The notes: generated by a model from the sequence alone, not told the origin. DNA of 60,297 bases from an uncultured Methanobrevibacter sp. (GCA_902777885.1 CACYVR010000001.1:1-60297); one strand, 5' to 3'; shown: positions 7,078 to 15,247, counted from the first letter of the stretch. Numbers and translations: made by a program.

Positions 7078-7426
7078 ATAATTCACCTTTCCTTCCAAGA
7101 GTATAAGTGTAATAAACTGGATAACTTCTATCCCATACTATTTTAATAGGCTTATCATCAGCTACCACTCCACAAATAATCTGATTATCTATCTCTACAA
7201 TGAACAGCTTAACGCTTGGACCATCAGTATAAATAGGAAGAATACCTTCACCAGTCACCTTACCAATTTTACGATAAATATCTTCTACTATTGCGGCGAC
7301 AATAGATGTTGCATACTCTATACTTTCTATCCCTGCACAATGCTGACATAATATATTAGCCAACATTACTTCTTCTTCATAAGATAATTCAGTATTATCC
7401 GTCCAACTGCGCTTTATCATCCACAT
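7055..7426 (-). CDS. unknown protein
   Basis: About 123 residues. Several ATGs are clustered at the start; the one at 7426 has the best spacing from GGAAGG. An N-terminal helical half is followed by a beta-rich part (VKLFIVEIDNQIICGVVADD) with a hydrophobic core. It overlaps its operon neighbours. No family recognised. Confidence 0.55.
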   Translation of the reverse strand: MWMIKRSWTDNTELSYEEEVMLANILCQHCAGIESIEYATSIVAAIVEDIYRKIGKVTGEGILPIYTDGPSVKLFIVEIDNQIICGVVADDKPIKIVWDRSYPVYYTYTLGRKGELCDIEEDN

Positions 7427-7664
7427 CTTCATCATCCTTCCGCATATCCCATTCTAATATAACTTTATTAGTAGTCATATCTATAATTTTAACATTTGTT
7501 AAAGTAAGCTTACAACTTATACAATCTTCTGACATTTCAAAATGAGGTTCGCCAATCATTCTGCAATTTTCAAAAGGAACATCAAACTCCCAATTATCTG
7601 CGGTAAATCCAACATCTGCTAAATCAACGGTAAAATAATTATTTTCATTATATGGTAATTCCAT
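7395..7664 (-). CDS. small beta-rich protein of unknown function
   Basis: 89 residues from ATG 7664, chosen for the GAGAGGTGA site; an upstream GTG lacks one. Composition is acidic with alternating hydrophobics (CISCKLTLTNVKIIDMTTNKVILEWDM), suggesting a beta sandwich. It lies in the same operon as its neighbours. Family unknown. Confidence 0.6.
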   Translation of the reverse strand: MELPYNENNYFTVDLADVGFTADNWEFDVPFENCRMIGEPHFEMSEDCISCKLTLTNVKIIDMTTNKVILEWDMRKDDEDVDDKAQLDG

Positions 7665-7679
7665 TTTTATTTTCACCTC

Positions 7680-7764
7680 TCTTTGAGGAACGGAGCAGGA
7701 CGCCATCGTGCCACTCCGTTGCCCCTACCCCCCACAGTCGATTTGGCTGCGCCAAATCTCTTTG
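7680..7764. other. structured gap with two hairpins
   Basis: ACGGAG/CTCCGT encloses an inner GGACG..CGTGCC region, followed by GATTTGG-CTGCG-CCAAATC. No T-tract is present on either strand. It separates two genes of the same minus-strand block, so RNA processing or attenuation is possible. Confidence 0.4.
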
Positions 7765-8031
7765 CTATGCTTCTTCTCCATAATAAAAAGTACTTTGTCC
7801 ATAATAAATATCTTCACTTGCTACAAATTTACACAATTTTTCCATCAGCTCCATTACCTTATCTTCATCTTCTGTTTCAAGTTCTATAAGTCTATAAGTG
7901 TCTTCGTTTTCATCTTCTGAATAAATTGTCCAATTGTTATCATAGAACTGTTCTTTTCTATAATAAAAGGCTGTCATCTTACTTATGTCTCTTGCTATTT
8001 TTGCCTTAGCATTAATTAAAAACTTTTTCAT
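7765..8031 (-). CDS. small acidic protein of unknown function
   Basis: 88 residues starting MKKFLINAKAK, with AAGGAG 8 bases upstream. A basic N-terminus is followed by a highly acidic stretch (EDENEDTYRLIELETEDEDK). It is the first gene after the putative promoter at 8057-8085. Family unknown. Confidence 0.6.
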   Translation of the reverse strand: MKKFLINAKAKIARDISKMTAFYYRKEQFYDNNWTIYSEDENEDTYRLIELETEDEDKVMELMEKLCKFVASEDIYYGQSTFYYGEEA

Positions 8032-8056
8032 CTTTTACTCCTTATAGATAATATAT

Positions 8057-8085
8057 ATTATAATGCAACAATTAAAAATATTTAT
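8057..8085 (-). promoter_or_regulatory. probable minus-strand promoter
   Basis: TATAAT followed by ATATATATTA on the minus strand, as in the other family promoters. The -35 (ATAAAT) is weak. Confidence 0.5.
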
Positions 8086-8112
8086 ACTAAATATCAATAC
8101 CACCCTATAACA

Positions 8113-8140
8113 ATACCCCTGCGCGAATAGCAGGGGTATA
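8113..8140 (-). terminator. hairpin ending the 10-kb to 8-kb operon
   Basis: ACCCCTGC pairs with GCAGGGGT around a 7-base loop, just downstream of the 8151-8492 gene. The T-run is short. Confidence 0.6.
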
Positions 8141-8150
8141 AAAATGTTAA

Positions 8151-8492
8151 TTAACTCCAAATATCAAGAATATCGTTGAGAATTGAATTACCATACTTCC
8201 AAGAATTAACATTTCTTCCTCTTGAATCTGGCTTCTCGTCAACAAGAACCTGAACTTTTCCATTGAGAATGTACACAGTAATCTTTCCGCCAGTCAAATC
8301 ATATACTGCCTGAAGTGCAGCTTCTGCCTGCGCAATTGCATCTTTAAGTTGCTCCTTTTTAAGCGCCTCAATTTTTTCAGCTTCCTTCTCCTTGTCAATT
8401 TTTAGATTGGCTGTTTCAATATCACCCTTTAAGAGTTTAAGAATATCCTCTTCTGATTTTCCTTCTCTTATAAGTTTTTCTACATCAATCAT
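8151..8492 (-). CDS. coiled-coil protein of unknown function
   Basis: 113 residues. An N-terminal segment (DVEKLIREGKSEEDILKLL) is followed by a long charged helix at about 25-65 (KIDKEKEAEKIEALKKEQL) and a short beta-rich end (KITVYILNGKVQVLVDEKP). RBS AAGGAG lies before ATG 8492. A scaffold or nucleic-acid-associated protein is possible; not assigned. Confidence 0.6.
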   Translation of the reverse strand: MIDVEKLIREGKSEEDILKLLKGDIETANLKIDKEKEAEKIEALKKEQLKDAIAQAEAALQAVYDLTGGKITVYILNGKVQVLVDEKPDSRGRNVNSWKYGNSILNDILDIWS

Positions 8493-8508
8493 AATTCATT
8501 ACTCCTTT

Positions 8509-8880
8509 TTAACAATAAAAATAAGTTTTTAAAACTCTATTACAACCTGTAATTTCATAAATATTTGACATTTTAATACCGGCAATAAGCGCGGGATCCC
8601 AACCAAAGGGAAACCACAACTCTGTGCCATCAAAAACTTCTGAAAAAACGCTTTGAGTTTGATAATACTTTTGTTCCTCTTCTATTAAATCATCAGTTCT
8701 GTCCAGTACCTCAATAGCTTGTAATAGAATTAATGGTAAATTGTTCCATCCTTTTAAGAAGTATTGTCTATCACTCCATAATGATTCTACTGTTGGCGGG
8801 GGTATCCCCAAGCGGAATGCCGCAATATTGATAGCCTCTTGGCGACAATCCTTATCATAATAGACTTGGACTTTGTACAT
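8509..8880 (-). CDS. unknown protein
   Basis: 123 residues from ATG 8880 (MYKVQVYYDK), preferred for the AGGGGTGA site; a GTG 30 bases earlier lacks one. It contains conserved-looking aromatic motifs (YFLKGWNNLPLILLQAIEVLD, FPFGWDPAL). It lies in the operon read from 10373. Family unknown. Confidence 0.6.
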   Translation of the reverse strand: MYKVQVYYDKDCRQEAINIAAFRLGIPPPTVESLWSDRQYFLKGWNNLPLILLQAIEVLDRTDDLIEEEQKYYQTQSVFSEVFDGTELWFPFGWDPALIAGIKMSNIYEITGCNRVLKTYFYC

Positions 8881-8891
8881 AGGCTCACCCC

Positions 8892-9266
8892 TTAATAAGA
8901 GTCGTACCAAATAACCCCAATAATATCGAGGTCAATAAACCCATGACGAATATCTTCTCTTAGCCGCAGGATATTAGCCAAATTCATCATATTGTTATTT
9001 AGATATTCAACCCAACTCCAAACAGGGCTTTCCCAATGATCTGGATGCTGCGCAATATCAAACAAAATGTCGATAATTTTATCTATATCCTCAGCATCAA
9101 GACGATACTCATATCCATCAATTTCATCATATTTATTTCCAAGATACGCCATAACAGTATCTCTAAAACCCCAACACTTGCGCCAATAGCAAATATCGTT
9201 TGAAATGTTCTCAAAATATGGAACAAAATTGTGTGTATAGTTTTCATTTCTTAACAGCTCTTCCAA
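8892..9266 (-). CDS. unknown protein, 5' end probably lost to a homing-endonuclease insertion
   Basis: 124 residues from a TTG, but this start has no ribosome site. The same frame stays open upstream for about 30 more protein-like codons (GYCECDDTEEILEE and, earlier, RDWCFIGLDNG) into the 3' end of the endonuclease gene at 9344 without any start codon. This suggests the original 5' end was displaced by that insertion. The visible part is acidic and tryptophan-rich (DHWESPVWSWVEYL). Function unknown. Confidence 0.5.
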   Translation of the reverse strand: MEELLRNENYTHNFVPYFENISNDICYWRKCWGFRDTVMAYLGNKYDEIDGYEYRLDAEDIDKIIDILFDIAQHPDHWESPVWSWVEYLNNNMMNLANILRLREDIRHGFIDLDIIGVIWYDSY

Positions 9267-9343
9267 AATCTCTTCTGTATCATCACACTCGCAGTAGCCA
9301 TCTTCTCCGTACCTATTCTTATAAGTAAGAAAAATACCGTTAT

Positions 9344-10090
9344 CTAGTCCGATAAAGCACCAATCCCTTCTAAAAAAGTGTCTAATATTTGTTGAATATT
9401 ATCTACTTGATTAAATAAAATCTCACATAAAGGAAGATTATACTGCTCGCAATAATCTCTTTTTTGATTATCATGTTTAGTAATATTTGAATTATAATAA
9501 ATATTGTTTTTATCAAAATGTTGTGAACCTTGAAATTCTATTAAACCTAAAAGTCGATTTTCTTTAAAAATAGCAAAATCAAATCTTAAAGGCAAAACAT
9601 CCCGTAAATCTTTAAAAGAATATTCTCTTTGAAAAGATATTCCTTTTTCTTTTAAACAATCTGCAACATAATCCTCCCAATAATGACCCCTCTTACAGCC
9701 ACAAGATAAAGTTTCTTTACTAAGAAGCTCACGACTTGAGGCTATTTTCTTTAAACCACAATCACACTGGCAAAGCCAAAGTTGATAACCGTGTGAATTA
9801 GTTCCAATAACATACTGCGGAATTAACAAACCAATTTTTATATTTGTCAAATCTCTCTTGGTAATGTCACCAAAATGTTTTTGTCGTTGTTTTGAAAGAC
9901 AACCGCAAGATTTTTGAGATTTATTTTTACGAGTTAATTCAGCTCCAATAATAGATTTTTCAACGCCACAATCACATCGACAAATCCATCGTTTTTGACG
10001 TCCTGCTCTTATTTTTTCAAAATCCTCGTCTAAGGATAAAACAGTTAACTGACCAAAACGTAAACCTGTTAAATCTTTTGCTTTAGCCAT
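9344..10090 (-). CDS. EDxHD-type (Vsr-like) homing endonuclease with CDCG zinc repeats
   Basis: 248 residues. The N-terminal half has two repeats of the type LTGxRFGxLTVL ... WxCxCDCG ... SCGC, likely zinc-binding and DNA-contacting. The C-terminal third has the PD-(D/E)XK-like core of EDxHD endonucleases: RFDFAIF, then LIEFQGSQHF, then DYCEQYNLPL. Three relatives lie at 27098, 29579 and 58040. Such free-standing enzymes cut a cognate allele and copy themselves by repair. It sits between a leader and a gene that seems to have lost its start, fitting recent insertion. Confidence 0.8.
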   Translation of the reverse strand: MAKAKDLTGLRFGQLTVLSLDEDFEKIRAGRQKRWICRCDCGVEKSIIGAELTRKNKSQKSCGCLSKQRQKHFGDITKRDLTNIKIGLLIPQYVIGTNSHGYQLWLCQCDCGLKKIASSRELLSKETLSCGCKRGHYWEDYVADCLKEKGISFQREYSFKDLRDVLPLRFDFAIFKENRLLGLIEFQGSQHFDKNNIYYNSNITKHDNQKRDYCEQYNLPLCEILFNQVDNIQQILDTFLEGIGALSD

Positions 10091-10344
10091 AAAATCATAC
10101 CCTTTAATCCCATATATAAGCCTCCTTATCTATTATCATCATTACCAACAAACCAAACACAAAGTGCTATAAACCTGCGGCGGGGCAAACTCCACTTAAT
10201 ATATCTATCATTAAAACACCTCTCACTTTTGCGCTGCGCTAAAACAGCAGATAGTTTTATTCGCCTTTCTCTGTAAAATAGATAACTTCAAGAAAACCCT
10301 CTTTTATTAAGTTTTCATAATGGATGAAATCATTTTCCTATTTT
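10091..10344 (-). other. leader with short broken frames
   Basis: Between the promoter and the endonuclease, the minus strand holds short protein-like frames without a usable start (ENDFIHYENLIKEGFLEV..KGE) and two tiny ones with ribosome sites: a 14-codon peptide MIDILSGVCPAAGL and one starting MGLKGMILW just before the endonuclease. These look like debris of a gene interrupted by the insertion. Confidence 0.4.
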
Positions 10345-10373
10345 ATTATAGCAAAAATTTTGAGAGATGTCAA
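10345..10373 (-). promoter_or_regulatory. minus-strand consensus promoter
   Basis: TTGACA, 17 bp (ending AAAATTTTTGC), TATAAT on the minus strand. The -35 lies next to the stop of the upstream gene at 10378. Confidence 0.9.
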
Positions 10374-10377
10374 GGTG

Positions 10378-10755
10378 TCACTTTGCCGGAGTGACATCTA
10401 TATGATAACTCAAAAGACGAGGATTTTCCAGCTTTGGAGGATTCATTCCTCGCTCTTTATATTCCTCCACAAGCTGCTCCGCTATAAAACGGAACATTCT
10501 TTCTACCAGCCCTCTATCGGCAACAGACATAACCTTATGTCCTTTTGAAAAGGCGCTAACACCCCAATAAGAAAGAACATTTCCCCAAATATAAAGAATA
10601 TCACTGTCGTCAAAGAAAACAGGGATAATCTCAATATCGTGATATCCAGAAGGAGTGGGATAGCAGGGTGAATAAACACCTTCGAGGATAGACGGCTGAA
10701 CATCGCCGTTTTCTTTAATGTAGTCAACCAAAAGATAATGTGTAGTATTCCTCAT
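10378..10755 (-). CDS. unknown protein
   Basis: 125 residues starting MRNTTHYLLV. It contains a hydrophobic beta-rich middle (IEIIPVFFDDSDILYIWGNVLSYWG) and a C-terminal helix (RMFRFIAEQLVEEYKERG). Its start lies 3 bases from the stop of the preceding gene, so the two are coupled. Family unknown. Confidence 0.6.
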   Translation of the reverse strand: MRNTTHYLLVDYIKENGDVQPSILEGVYSPCYPTPSGYHDIEIIPVFFDDSDILYIWGNVLSYWGVSAFSKGHKVMSVADRGLVERMFRFIAEQLVEEYKERGMNPPKLENPRLLSYHIDVTPAK

Positions 10756-10758
10756 AAA

Positions 10759-11037
10759 TTAAAGCCCCCATTTTGATGTTTTTTCTATTTCGGGGCGATC
10801 TCTCCAAGTTCCGCGCCTTCCATATCGCCCATCTTGCTTTTTGAAAATCATTTTGTTTTCTTCAAGAAAGTTACAAGCAGTTTCAATTTTTTCTAATTCA
10901 ATCCGCTCTTTATCATAATATATAAACCTAAACTGAAGTTGTTCTAATGTAAGCCATTCGTGATCGTTTGATAATATATTAAATATATCTTGAGTTAGTG
11001 CTAATAATCTTCTTGCGTCATAAGAACAAACTAACAT
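10759..11037 (-). CDS. possible winged-helix protein
   Basis: 92 residues from ATG 11037. The open frame continues upstream through the promoter itself (FDIIYIE is the translation of the -10 region), so the longer version is not real. The segment IETACNFLEENKMIFKKQDGRYGRRGTW looks like a recognition helix plus wing. The ribosome site (GAAAGG) lies unusually far upstream. Likely a small regulator; low certainty. Confidence 0.5.
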   Translation of the reverse strand: MLVCSYDARRLLALTQDIFNILSNDHEWLTLEQLQFRFIYYDKERIELEKIETACNFLEENKMIFKKQDGRYGRRGTWRDRPEIEKTSKWGL

Positions 11038-11077
11038 TTTTACTTTTTCTTTTAATCCTTTCTTATTTTCTATATAT

Positions 11078-11106
11078 ATTATATCAAATTTTTTATTCTT
11101 TTTCAA
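11078..11106 (-). promoter_or_regulatory. minus-strand family promoter inside a gene end
   Basis: TTGAAA, 17 bp, TATAATATATATAG on the minus strand. It overlaps the last codons of 11093-11332. Confidence 0.85.
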
Positions 11107-11332
11107 GTAAACATTTCATACTCTTGCCTTTAGGAAGATATTCTGCTATTGCTTTGCGACATTTTCCGCAAATGTGTAGCTCATGCCAAAGAGATTCATA
11201 CCATAGTGTGTGACGAATTTGTGGTTTCCATTTTCTACGCTCACGCATAGTAAAATCTTCCCATATTTTTCCAGTCTTTTCAGTGTATGATGCCACGGGT
11301 TTTTCGCAAATATCACAACAAATTTGAATCAT
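11093..11332 (-). CDS. small zinc-finger-like protein
   Basis: 79 residues with two cysteine pairs, CCDIC at about 5-9 and CGKC at about 55-58, separated by a basic aromatic segment. This spacing fits a single zinc ribbon/knuckle. RBS AAAGGGA lies before the ATG, which overlaps the upstream stop (ATGA). It probably binds nucleic acid or protein; partner unknown. Confidence 0.6.
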   Translation of the reverse strand: MIQICCDICEKPVASYTEKTGKIWEDFTMRERRKWKPQIRHTLWYESLWHELHICGKCRKAIAEYLPKGKSMKCLLEKE

Positions 11333-11616
11333 TCTTTTAATCCCTTTCTTCTTATAATATAAGTAAGAATTATCGTTATTCGAGCATCAGTTAAGATAAA
11401 GGTTGTAACAGCTTTCTTTTTTGATACGATTGTATACTCCTCATCTACAGTAAAATCTTCATCAACAGCAAAATTAACGATATCATCGCAAAAGTCTGAG
11501 CCGTCCATTATCATATCACCATATATATTATATTTAACAAGGTGATTCCTTTCTATCTGACTTATTCTCTGTACATAATAGTCTTGTTCGCATTGAGTTG
11601 CTCCATATATAAACAT
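11329..11616 (-). CDS. unknown protein
   Basis: 95 residues from ATG 11616 (MFIYGATQCE), chosen for the AAGGTG site; the longer frame starts inside the neighbouring gene. The second half is acidic and then hydrophobic (FILTDARITIILTYIIRRKG). Operon member, overlapping the next gene by 4 bases. Family unknown. Confidence 0.55.
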   Translation of the reverse strand: MFIYGATQCEQDYYVQRISQIERNHLVKYNIYGDMIMDGSDFCDDIVNFAVDEDFTVDEEYTIVSKKKAVTTFILTDARITIILTYIIRRKGLKE

Positions 11617-11638
11617 AACCTCACACACCTTTTTATCT

Positions 11639-11962
11639 TTAATTTTCAAAGAAATCAATACACATTTCCCCGCGCTTTTCCTGATACTCATCCTCAAAAG
11701 GAGCACGTCCCCATCCAAGAACCCTAACCTCACTCTGCTTAAGGTCAATAATTTTACGCTCTATTCTTTCTATTGTTTTTCCACTCTCACCAGTGAAGGA
11801 AGCTTTTGCGGGAAAAGCGCACACAAAATAATTTTCATAGTCTCTTTCGTATGCATCAGCGACCACACCACAAGAGTCAGTAGTAATCTGATAGCGTTTG
11901 TTACCAATAGAAAGATTAATATCGCAGGTCGGGCTAACAACGTAATAAACTTTTCTATGCAT
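11639..11962 (-). CDS. unknown beta-rich protein
   Basis: 107 residues from ATG 11962 (MHRKVYYVVS), whose A overlaps the stop codon of the preceding gene. It has several predicted strands (KRYQITTDSCGVVADAYERD) and an ending similar in feel to the neighbours (VLGWGRAPFEDEYQE). RBS GAAGGAAG lies upstream. Family unknown. Confidence 0.55.
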   Translation of the reverse strand: MHRKVYYVVSPTCDINLSIGNKRYQITTDSCGVVADAYERDYENYFVCAFPAKASFTGESGKTIERIERKIIDLKQSEVRVLGWGRAPFEDEYQEKRGEMCIDFFEN

Positions 11963-12339
11963 TAATCTTCTTCCTTCTCTTCTTCGACTCCCCAATAGCT
12001 AAGCGGTTTAATAGTCATATCTGACAAATCAATAACTTGCTTCTCCGCCATAATAAGGATTTCAAATTTAACAAAAGTATTAAGTGCCTGTGAAACAGAT
12101 ATAGTTATCTTATTCGATGTTGAATCCTCTCTATAAGCAAAAGAGATAAATGTTTCTTTGATGTGATTGTTTGCTTTTTCGCACTCATGCTCTAAAGCTA
12201 CATCTAAGTAATCAAAATCACACTCACAATCAGGATCAAAGATATAATTATATATGACTCCATCAAGTGTAAATTCTTTAATAAGTTGCTCTATATTATC
12301 TAAAAAGCAAATAAGACTAACTGATTCTGGCGTTAACAT
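11962..12339 (-). CDS. unknown acidic protein
   Basis: 125 residues from ATG 12339 behind a strong AAAGGGGGG site. It contains CECDFDYLDVALEHECEKANN and ends in an acidic tail (GVEEEKEED). Operon member. Family unknown. Confidence 0.55.
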   Translation of the reverse strand: MLTPESVSLICFLDNIEQLIKEFTLDGVIYNYIFDPDCECDFDYLDVALEHECEKANNHIKETFISFAYREDSTSNKITISVSQALNTFVKFEILIMAEKQVIDLSDMTIKPLSYWGVEEEKEED

Positions 12340-12358
12340 CTTTATCCCCCCTTTAATA

Positions 12359-12727
12359 TTAGAATAAAAGTATTTCTTTTGCACTCTTGATGCCTAAAGA
12401 CTTTGCTGTAAGTTTAAAAGATATCTTAATAAAGCGGACATTTTTGAACGATGTCGTTGAAGTATCTTCATTTTCAAGTGCCTGCTCAATAATTGAATGA
12501 GCATCTTCAAGGTCGCAGATATCGTGTGATGTAACATAAATATCATTCACAAGCCAAAGGGGATTGGGATTTGTAAGGTCATCTTCATCTATTTCTACTG
12601 CCCAAATAGACGAAAAGCCATTAAAATAATCATCTGTATTGCCTTCAAAAAGACAAGCATGGTCATATTTTTCTTTGTAATAAACATCAGCAACAAGATA
12701 CTCTCTTACTACAACTTCACTTTTCAT
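12359..12727 (-). CDS. unknown protein, first gene of its operon
   Basis: 122 residues starting MKSEVVVREY, about 50 bases after a family promoter with a GAAAGG ribosome site. Beta-rich N-terminus, acidic middle (VEIDEDDLTNPNP). Several proteins of this block share short VxVxxY-type beginnings and may be distant relatives, but no domain name can be given. Confidence 0.6.
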   Translation of the reverse strand: MKSEVVVREYLVADVYYKEKYDHACLFEGNTDDYFNGFSSIWAVEIDEDDLTNPNPLWLVNDIYVTSHDICDLEDAHSIIEQALENEDTSTTSFKNVRFIKISFKLTAKSLGIKSAKEILLF

Positions 12728-12774
12728 ACAATACCAACCTTTCTTTTTTTTCTTTTTCTTAACTTTCTATATAT

Positions 12775-12803
12775 ATTATATCAAATTTTTTTAAGTTTTT
12801 CAA
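12775..12803 (-). promoter_or_regulatory. minus-strand family promoter
   Basis: TTGAAA, 17 bp, TATAATATATATAGAAAGTTAAG on the minus strand: the archetypal form including the downstream tract. The terminator of the upstream operon abuts its -35. Confidence 0.9.
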
Positions 12804-12836
12804 ATAAGAAATAACTCCCTTCGAAAAGGGAATTAT
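12803..12836 (-). terminator. terminator abutting a promoter
   Basis: On the minus strand AATTCCC and GGGAGTT form a stem followed by ATTTCTTATTT. It ends the 14146-12845 operon immediately before the next promoter. Confidence 0.65.
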
Positions 12837-12844
12837 ATATCAAA

Positions 12845-13294
12845 TTAATCTTCTAATTTTATTTCGGAAAGAATCTCTACTTTTGAGCGAGCCTCTACTA
12901 AGCGAAGATTGCTAATTCTTGCCTGATTAATACGTCTAAATGGATTCCATTCGTCAAGGATATTTTCTTGTTCGCACAATTCTGCTACTTTATCAAAATT
13001 CTCTTTAATAAGTGTGATTTCTTCTGGCGCAGGTAAGGTGTCTCTTGCAAACCAAACTTCCGCGGGGTTATTATAATTATTAATAGAAAATTCAAGCGTA
13101 GAGTTGCTAATAGCGTTAAGAGTCGCATCTTTGTCAGCGTCGAAGGGTATTATGCTGATTGCGAACTCATCAGTGTTTAAAAGGCAGGTATACTTCATCG
13201 TTGAAATATATCCGTTGAATCCTTTAACTTGACACTCAACATCAAATACAAAAACGTATCTGACTATATCTCTTTGAACTGCTTCAAGCTTCAT
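12845..13294 (-). CDS. unknown protein
   Basis: 149 residues from ATG 13294 (MKLEAVQRDIV), chosen for the ATGGAGG site. It has a beta-rich first half (VRYVFVFDVECQVKGFNGYISTMKY) and a helical C-terminus. It lies 4 bases after the preceding gene. Family unknown. Confidence 0.6.
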   Translation of the reverse strand: MKLEAVQRDIVRYVFVFDVECQVKGFNGYISTMKYTCLLNTDEFAISIIPFDADKDATLNAISNSTLEFSINNYNNPAEVWFARDTLPAPEEITLIKENFDKVAELCEQENILDEWNPFRRINQARISNLRLVEARSKVEILSEIKLED

Positions 13295-13298
13295 ATTA

Positions 13299-13685
13299 TT
13301 ACCTCCATTCTTTGTCGGCACGAGGATCCGAATCCAGCTCTTCTAAAGTCTTATGCGATTCCTCAATATAGCTTTCTTCCCTTATCCGATGAAAACGAAG
13401 TTCTCCAACCTCACATCTGAGGCTTTCAAAATATGCCTTCATCTTTTTGTAGTAATCAAAAATCTTCCGCCGCCTAGACTTCGATAACGCTGATGCTCTT
13501 GCGAAGTACGCTAAGTGATCGGGATAATACCAAAACCGAAACCGATCCTTTAGGAATGTCGAAGTGCGCTCTCCGCCCGGCACTTCAGGTAGTTGCCAAT
13601 CAAAGTAAATATCATCTGGTGATTGACCGGGGTACTTAACAGAAAAGACAGGATATACTTTGTCGTTTACGATTTTTCTATACAT
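13299..13685 (-). CDS. unknown basic protein
   Basis: 128 residues from ATG 13685 behind AAAAGGAG. Strongly basic and aromatic in the middle (KDRFRFWYYPDHLAYFARA, SKSRRRKIFDYYKKMKAYF), acidic at the end. Basic helices suggest RNA or DNA contact. Family unknown. Confidence 0.6.
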   Translation of the reverse strand: MYRKIVNDKVYPVFSVKYPGQSPDDIYFDWQLPEVPGGERTSTFLKDRFRFWYYPDHLAYFARASALSKSRRRKIFDYYKKMKAYFESLRCEVGELRFHRIREESYIEESHKTLEELDSDPRADKEWR

Positions 13686-13699
13686 TATAGCCACTCCTT

Positions 13700-14146
13700 T
13701 TAGGGTTTCCACATTAAAACTTTTTTACCAGCATACTGCGCGTCATCAGACCAATGAGTTAAAAAGAAGCCCATTTTTTTAGTAAGGTATCTTACATAAG
13801 CATTTCTTCTATGACCGTCAGTCCACCAAACAATTATAGGCGTTGATAAATGATTTGCTTTAATAAAATCTTGAAGTTCTTTAGTCTGTTGGATATACCA
13901 CGGAATAAAATTAACTCCACCGCCAAAAGTAATGTGATTATCTTCATTATAATCTTTATGTTTTCTTTTTCGGCAAGTCACAATTCCAATATTCCAAAAT
14001 CCAGAAAAAGAAATATCATCATCTTTTGAAAATTCTCGCCAATTAAAATAAAAGTCAGCATCGAAATAGCCTGTCAGATTACCTTGCTTATTTTTGTAAT
14101 GAAAAGATTCTACAATATTATTTTTACCTGCAACTATAAGAGCCAT
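13700..14146 (-). CDS. unknown protein, first gene of operon
   Basis: 148 residues with AAGGCGGTGAG before the ATG. The C-terminal region (TPIIVWWTDGHRRNAYVRYLTKKMGFFLTHW) contains a hydrophobic strand, then a DGHRR turn and helix, reminiscent of small alpha/beta nucleotide-binding or nuclease folds, but no family can be assigned. Confidence 0.6.
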   Translation of the reverse strand: MALIVAGKNNIVESFHYKNKQGNLTGYFDADFYFNWREFSKDDDISFSGFWNIGIVTCRKRKHKDYNEDNHITFGGGVNFIPWYIQQTKELQDFIKANHLSTPIIVWWTDGHRRNAYVRYLTKKMGFFLTHWSDDAQYAGKKVLMWKP

Positions 14147-14186
14147 ATTCTCACCGCCTTTTTATTTCTTCAAATTTTCTAATTTA

Positions 14187-14215
14187 ATTATATCAAAATT
14201 TTTTCAGTTTTTCAA
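14187..14215 (-). promoter_or_regulatory. minus-strand family promoter
   Basis: TTGAAA, 17 bp, TATAAT on the minus strand. It diverges from the plus-strand promoter at 14322. Confidence 0.85.
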
Positions 14216-14321
14216 ATGAAATTTACATTTTCTTGTATTAAAAAAAAATGCCGGCACGCGATCTGTCGCCTACAAGAATCGAAAAGGAGTTTACAGATTT
14301 TTGGACCCAAAACCCCTCTAA

Positions 14322-14350
14322 TTGAAAAATTCAAAAAATTTTGCTATAAT
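14322..14350 (+). promoter_or_regulatory. plus-strand family promoter
   Basis: TTGAAA, 17 bp, TATAATATATATAC. It starts the plus-strand block. Confidence 0.9.
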
Positions 14351-14390
14351 ATATATACAATAAAGAAAGAAAAAAGAAAGGTGAGTGTCT

Positions 14391-15011
14391 ATGTATTATA
14401 AAAAGAAGAATGAGACAAAGGCAGAGTGGCTCAAACGTAATGGTTTTAAGCAGGTTGACGATAAATTTGTGACATATGTAGTCACTGGCGGCAATACTTA
14501 CGAGATTAAAGAGCAACTCAAGCAGAATGATTGTGTTTACAATAAACTGCTTGGATGGCACTCGCCGCAGCAGTTTGACCTTGCAGGTTATGTTTTTGTT
14601 CCGATTTTTGCGGATGACATTTATATCTGGTTGCCTTCCATTTCAACAATGATAGAGAAAGATGAGGCAGAGGCTTTTGTTAAGGAAACGCTTAAGCCAT
14701 ATCAGCCAAAGCGTGAAGTTGAATTAGCAAGTTCAATGACTGATTCTGAGTTCATCGGTGCTATTGGTGACCGTCTCCGCAAGATTCCCGCTGTTATTGT
14801 AGGAAAGAAGGAAATTAATTCAAAGTACGGTCTTTCAGTACTTTATACTTTTGAATCTGGTAATTCTGTTCTTTGTTGGTTTACTTCTGCTTTTAAAGAT
14901 GTTGAGGTCGGTGATACAATTCTTCTTTCTGGTACGATAAAGGATAAAAAAGAATATGGGGGACAAAAGCAGACATATCTTACAAGATGTTTATTTTATC
15001 CTGTTGAATAA
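14391..15011 (+). CDS. OB-fold-like, possibly single-strand-binding protein
   Basis: 206 residues from ATG 14391 (AAAGGTGA 6 bases upstream). The C-terminal 90 residues contain FKDVEVGDTILLSGTIKDKK followed by GGQKQTYLTRC, a strand pattern typical of an OB-fold wrapping nucleic acid (G-D-x-I-x-L-x-G-T-I/V-K). The N-terminal part is mixed alpha/beta. A role in binding single-stranded DNA or RNA is inferred; no catalytic motif is present. Confidence 0.55.
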   Translation: MYYKKKNETKAEWLKRNGFKQVDDKFVTYVVTGGNTYEIKEQLKQNDCVYNKLLGWHSPQQFDLAGYVFVPIFADDIYIWLPSISTMIEKDEAEAFVKETLKPYQPKREVELASSMTDSEFIGAIGDRLRKIPAVIVGKKEINSKYGLSVLYTFESGNSVLCWFTSAFKDVEVGDTILLSGTIKDKKEYGGQKQTYLTRCLFYPVE

Positions 15012-15094
15012 GGAGGTAATGAGTGAATTTATCTGCATATTAAAGAAAAATATGATTGGCTTGGTGGTATTGAACCAAGAGAAAGGAATATCAT

Positions 15095-15247
15095 ATGAAA
15101 CTTAATGTAATTCAGTTTATTTTGTGGGCGGCATATCTTATCATTGGTATCGTCGATCATAATCTTATTGGTTGTATTCTTGGCGGAGTTGGAATCGTTA
15201 TTTGTATTTATGACTTTATTCTTGAGAAAAAGGTAAGGGGGAAGTGA
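15095..15247 (+). CDS. small membrane protein
   Basis: 50 residues starting MKLNVIQFIL. Two hydrophobic segments (about 4-19 and 22-42) separated by a short DHN turn, and a positively charged end (EKKVRGK), give a likely hairpin in the inner membrane. GAAAGG lies 8 bases upstream. The stop overlaps the start of the next gene. Possibly holin-like or a superinfection factor, but no such assignment can be made. Confidence 0.6.
   Translation: MKLNVIQFILWAAYLIIGIVDHNLIGCILGGVGIVICIYDFILEKKVRGK

Noticed and set aside
10759-11106. Longer start for the 10759 gene
   Set aside because: The first 23 codons only translate the promoter (-35, spacer and -10), so transcription would start after the proposed ATG.
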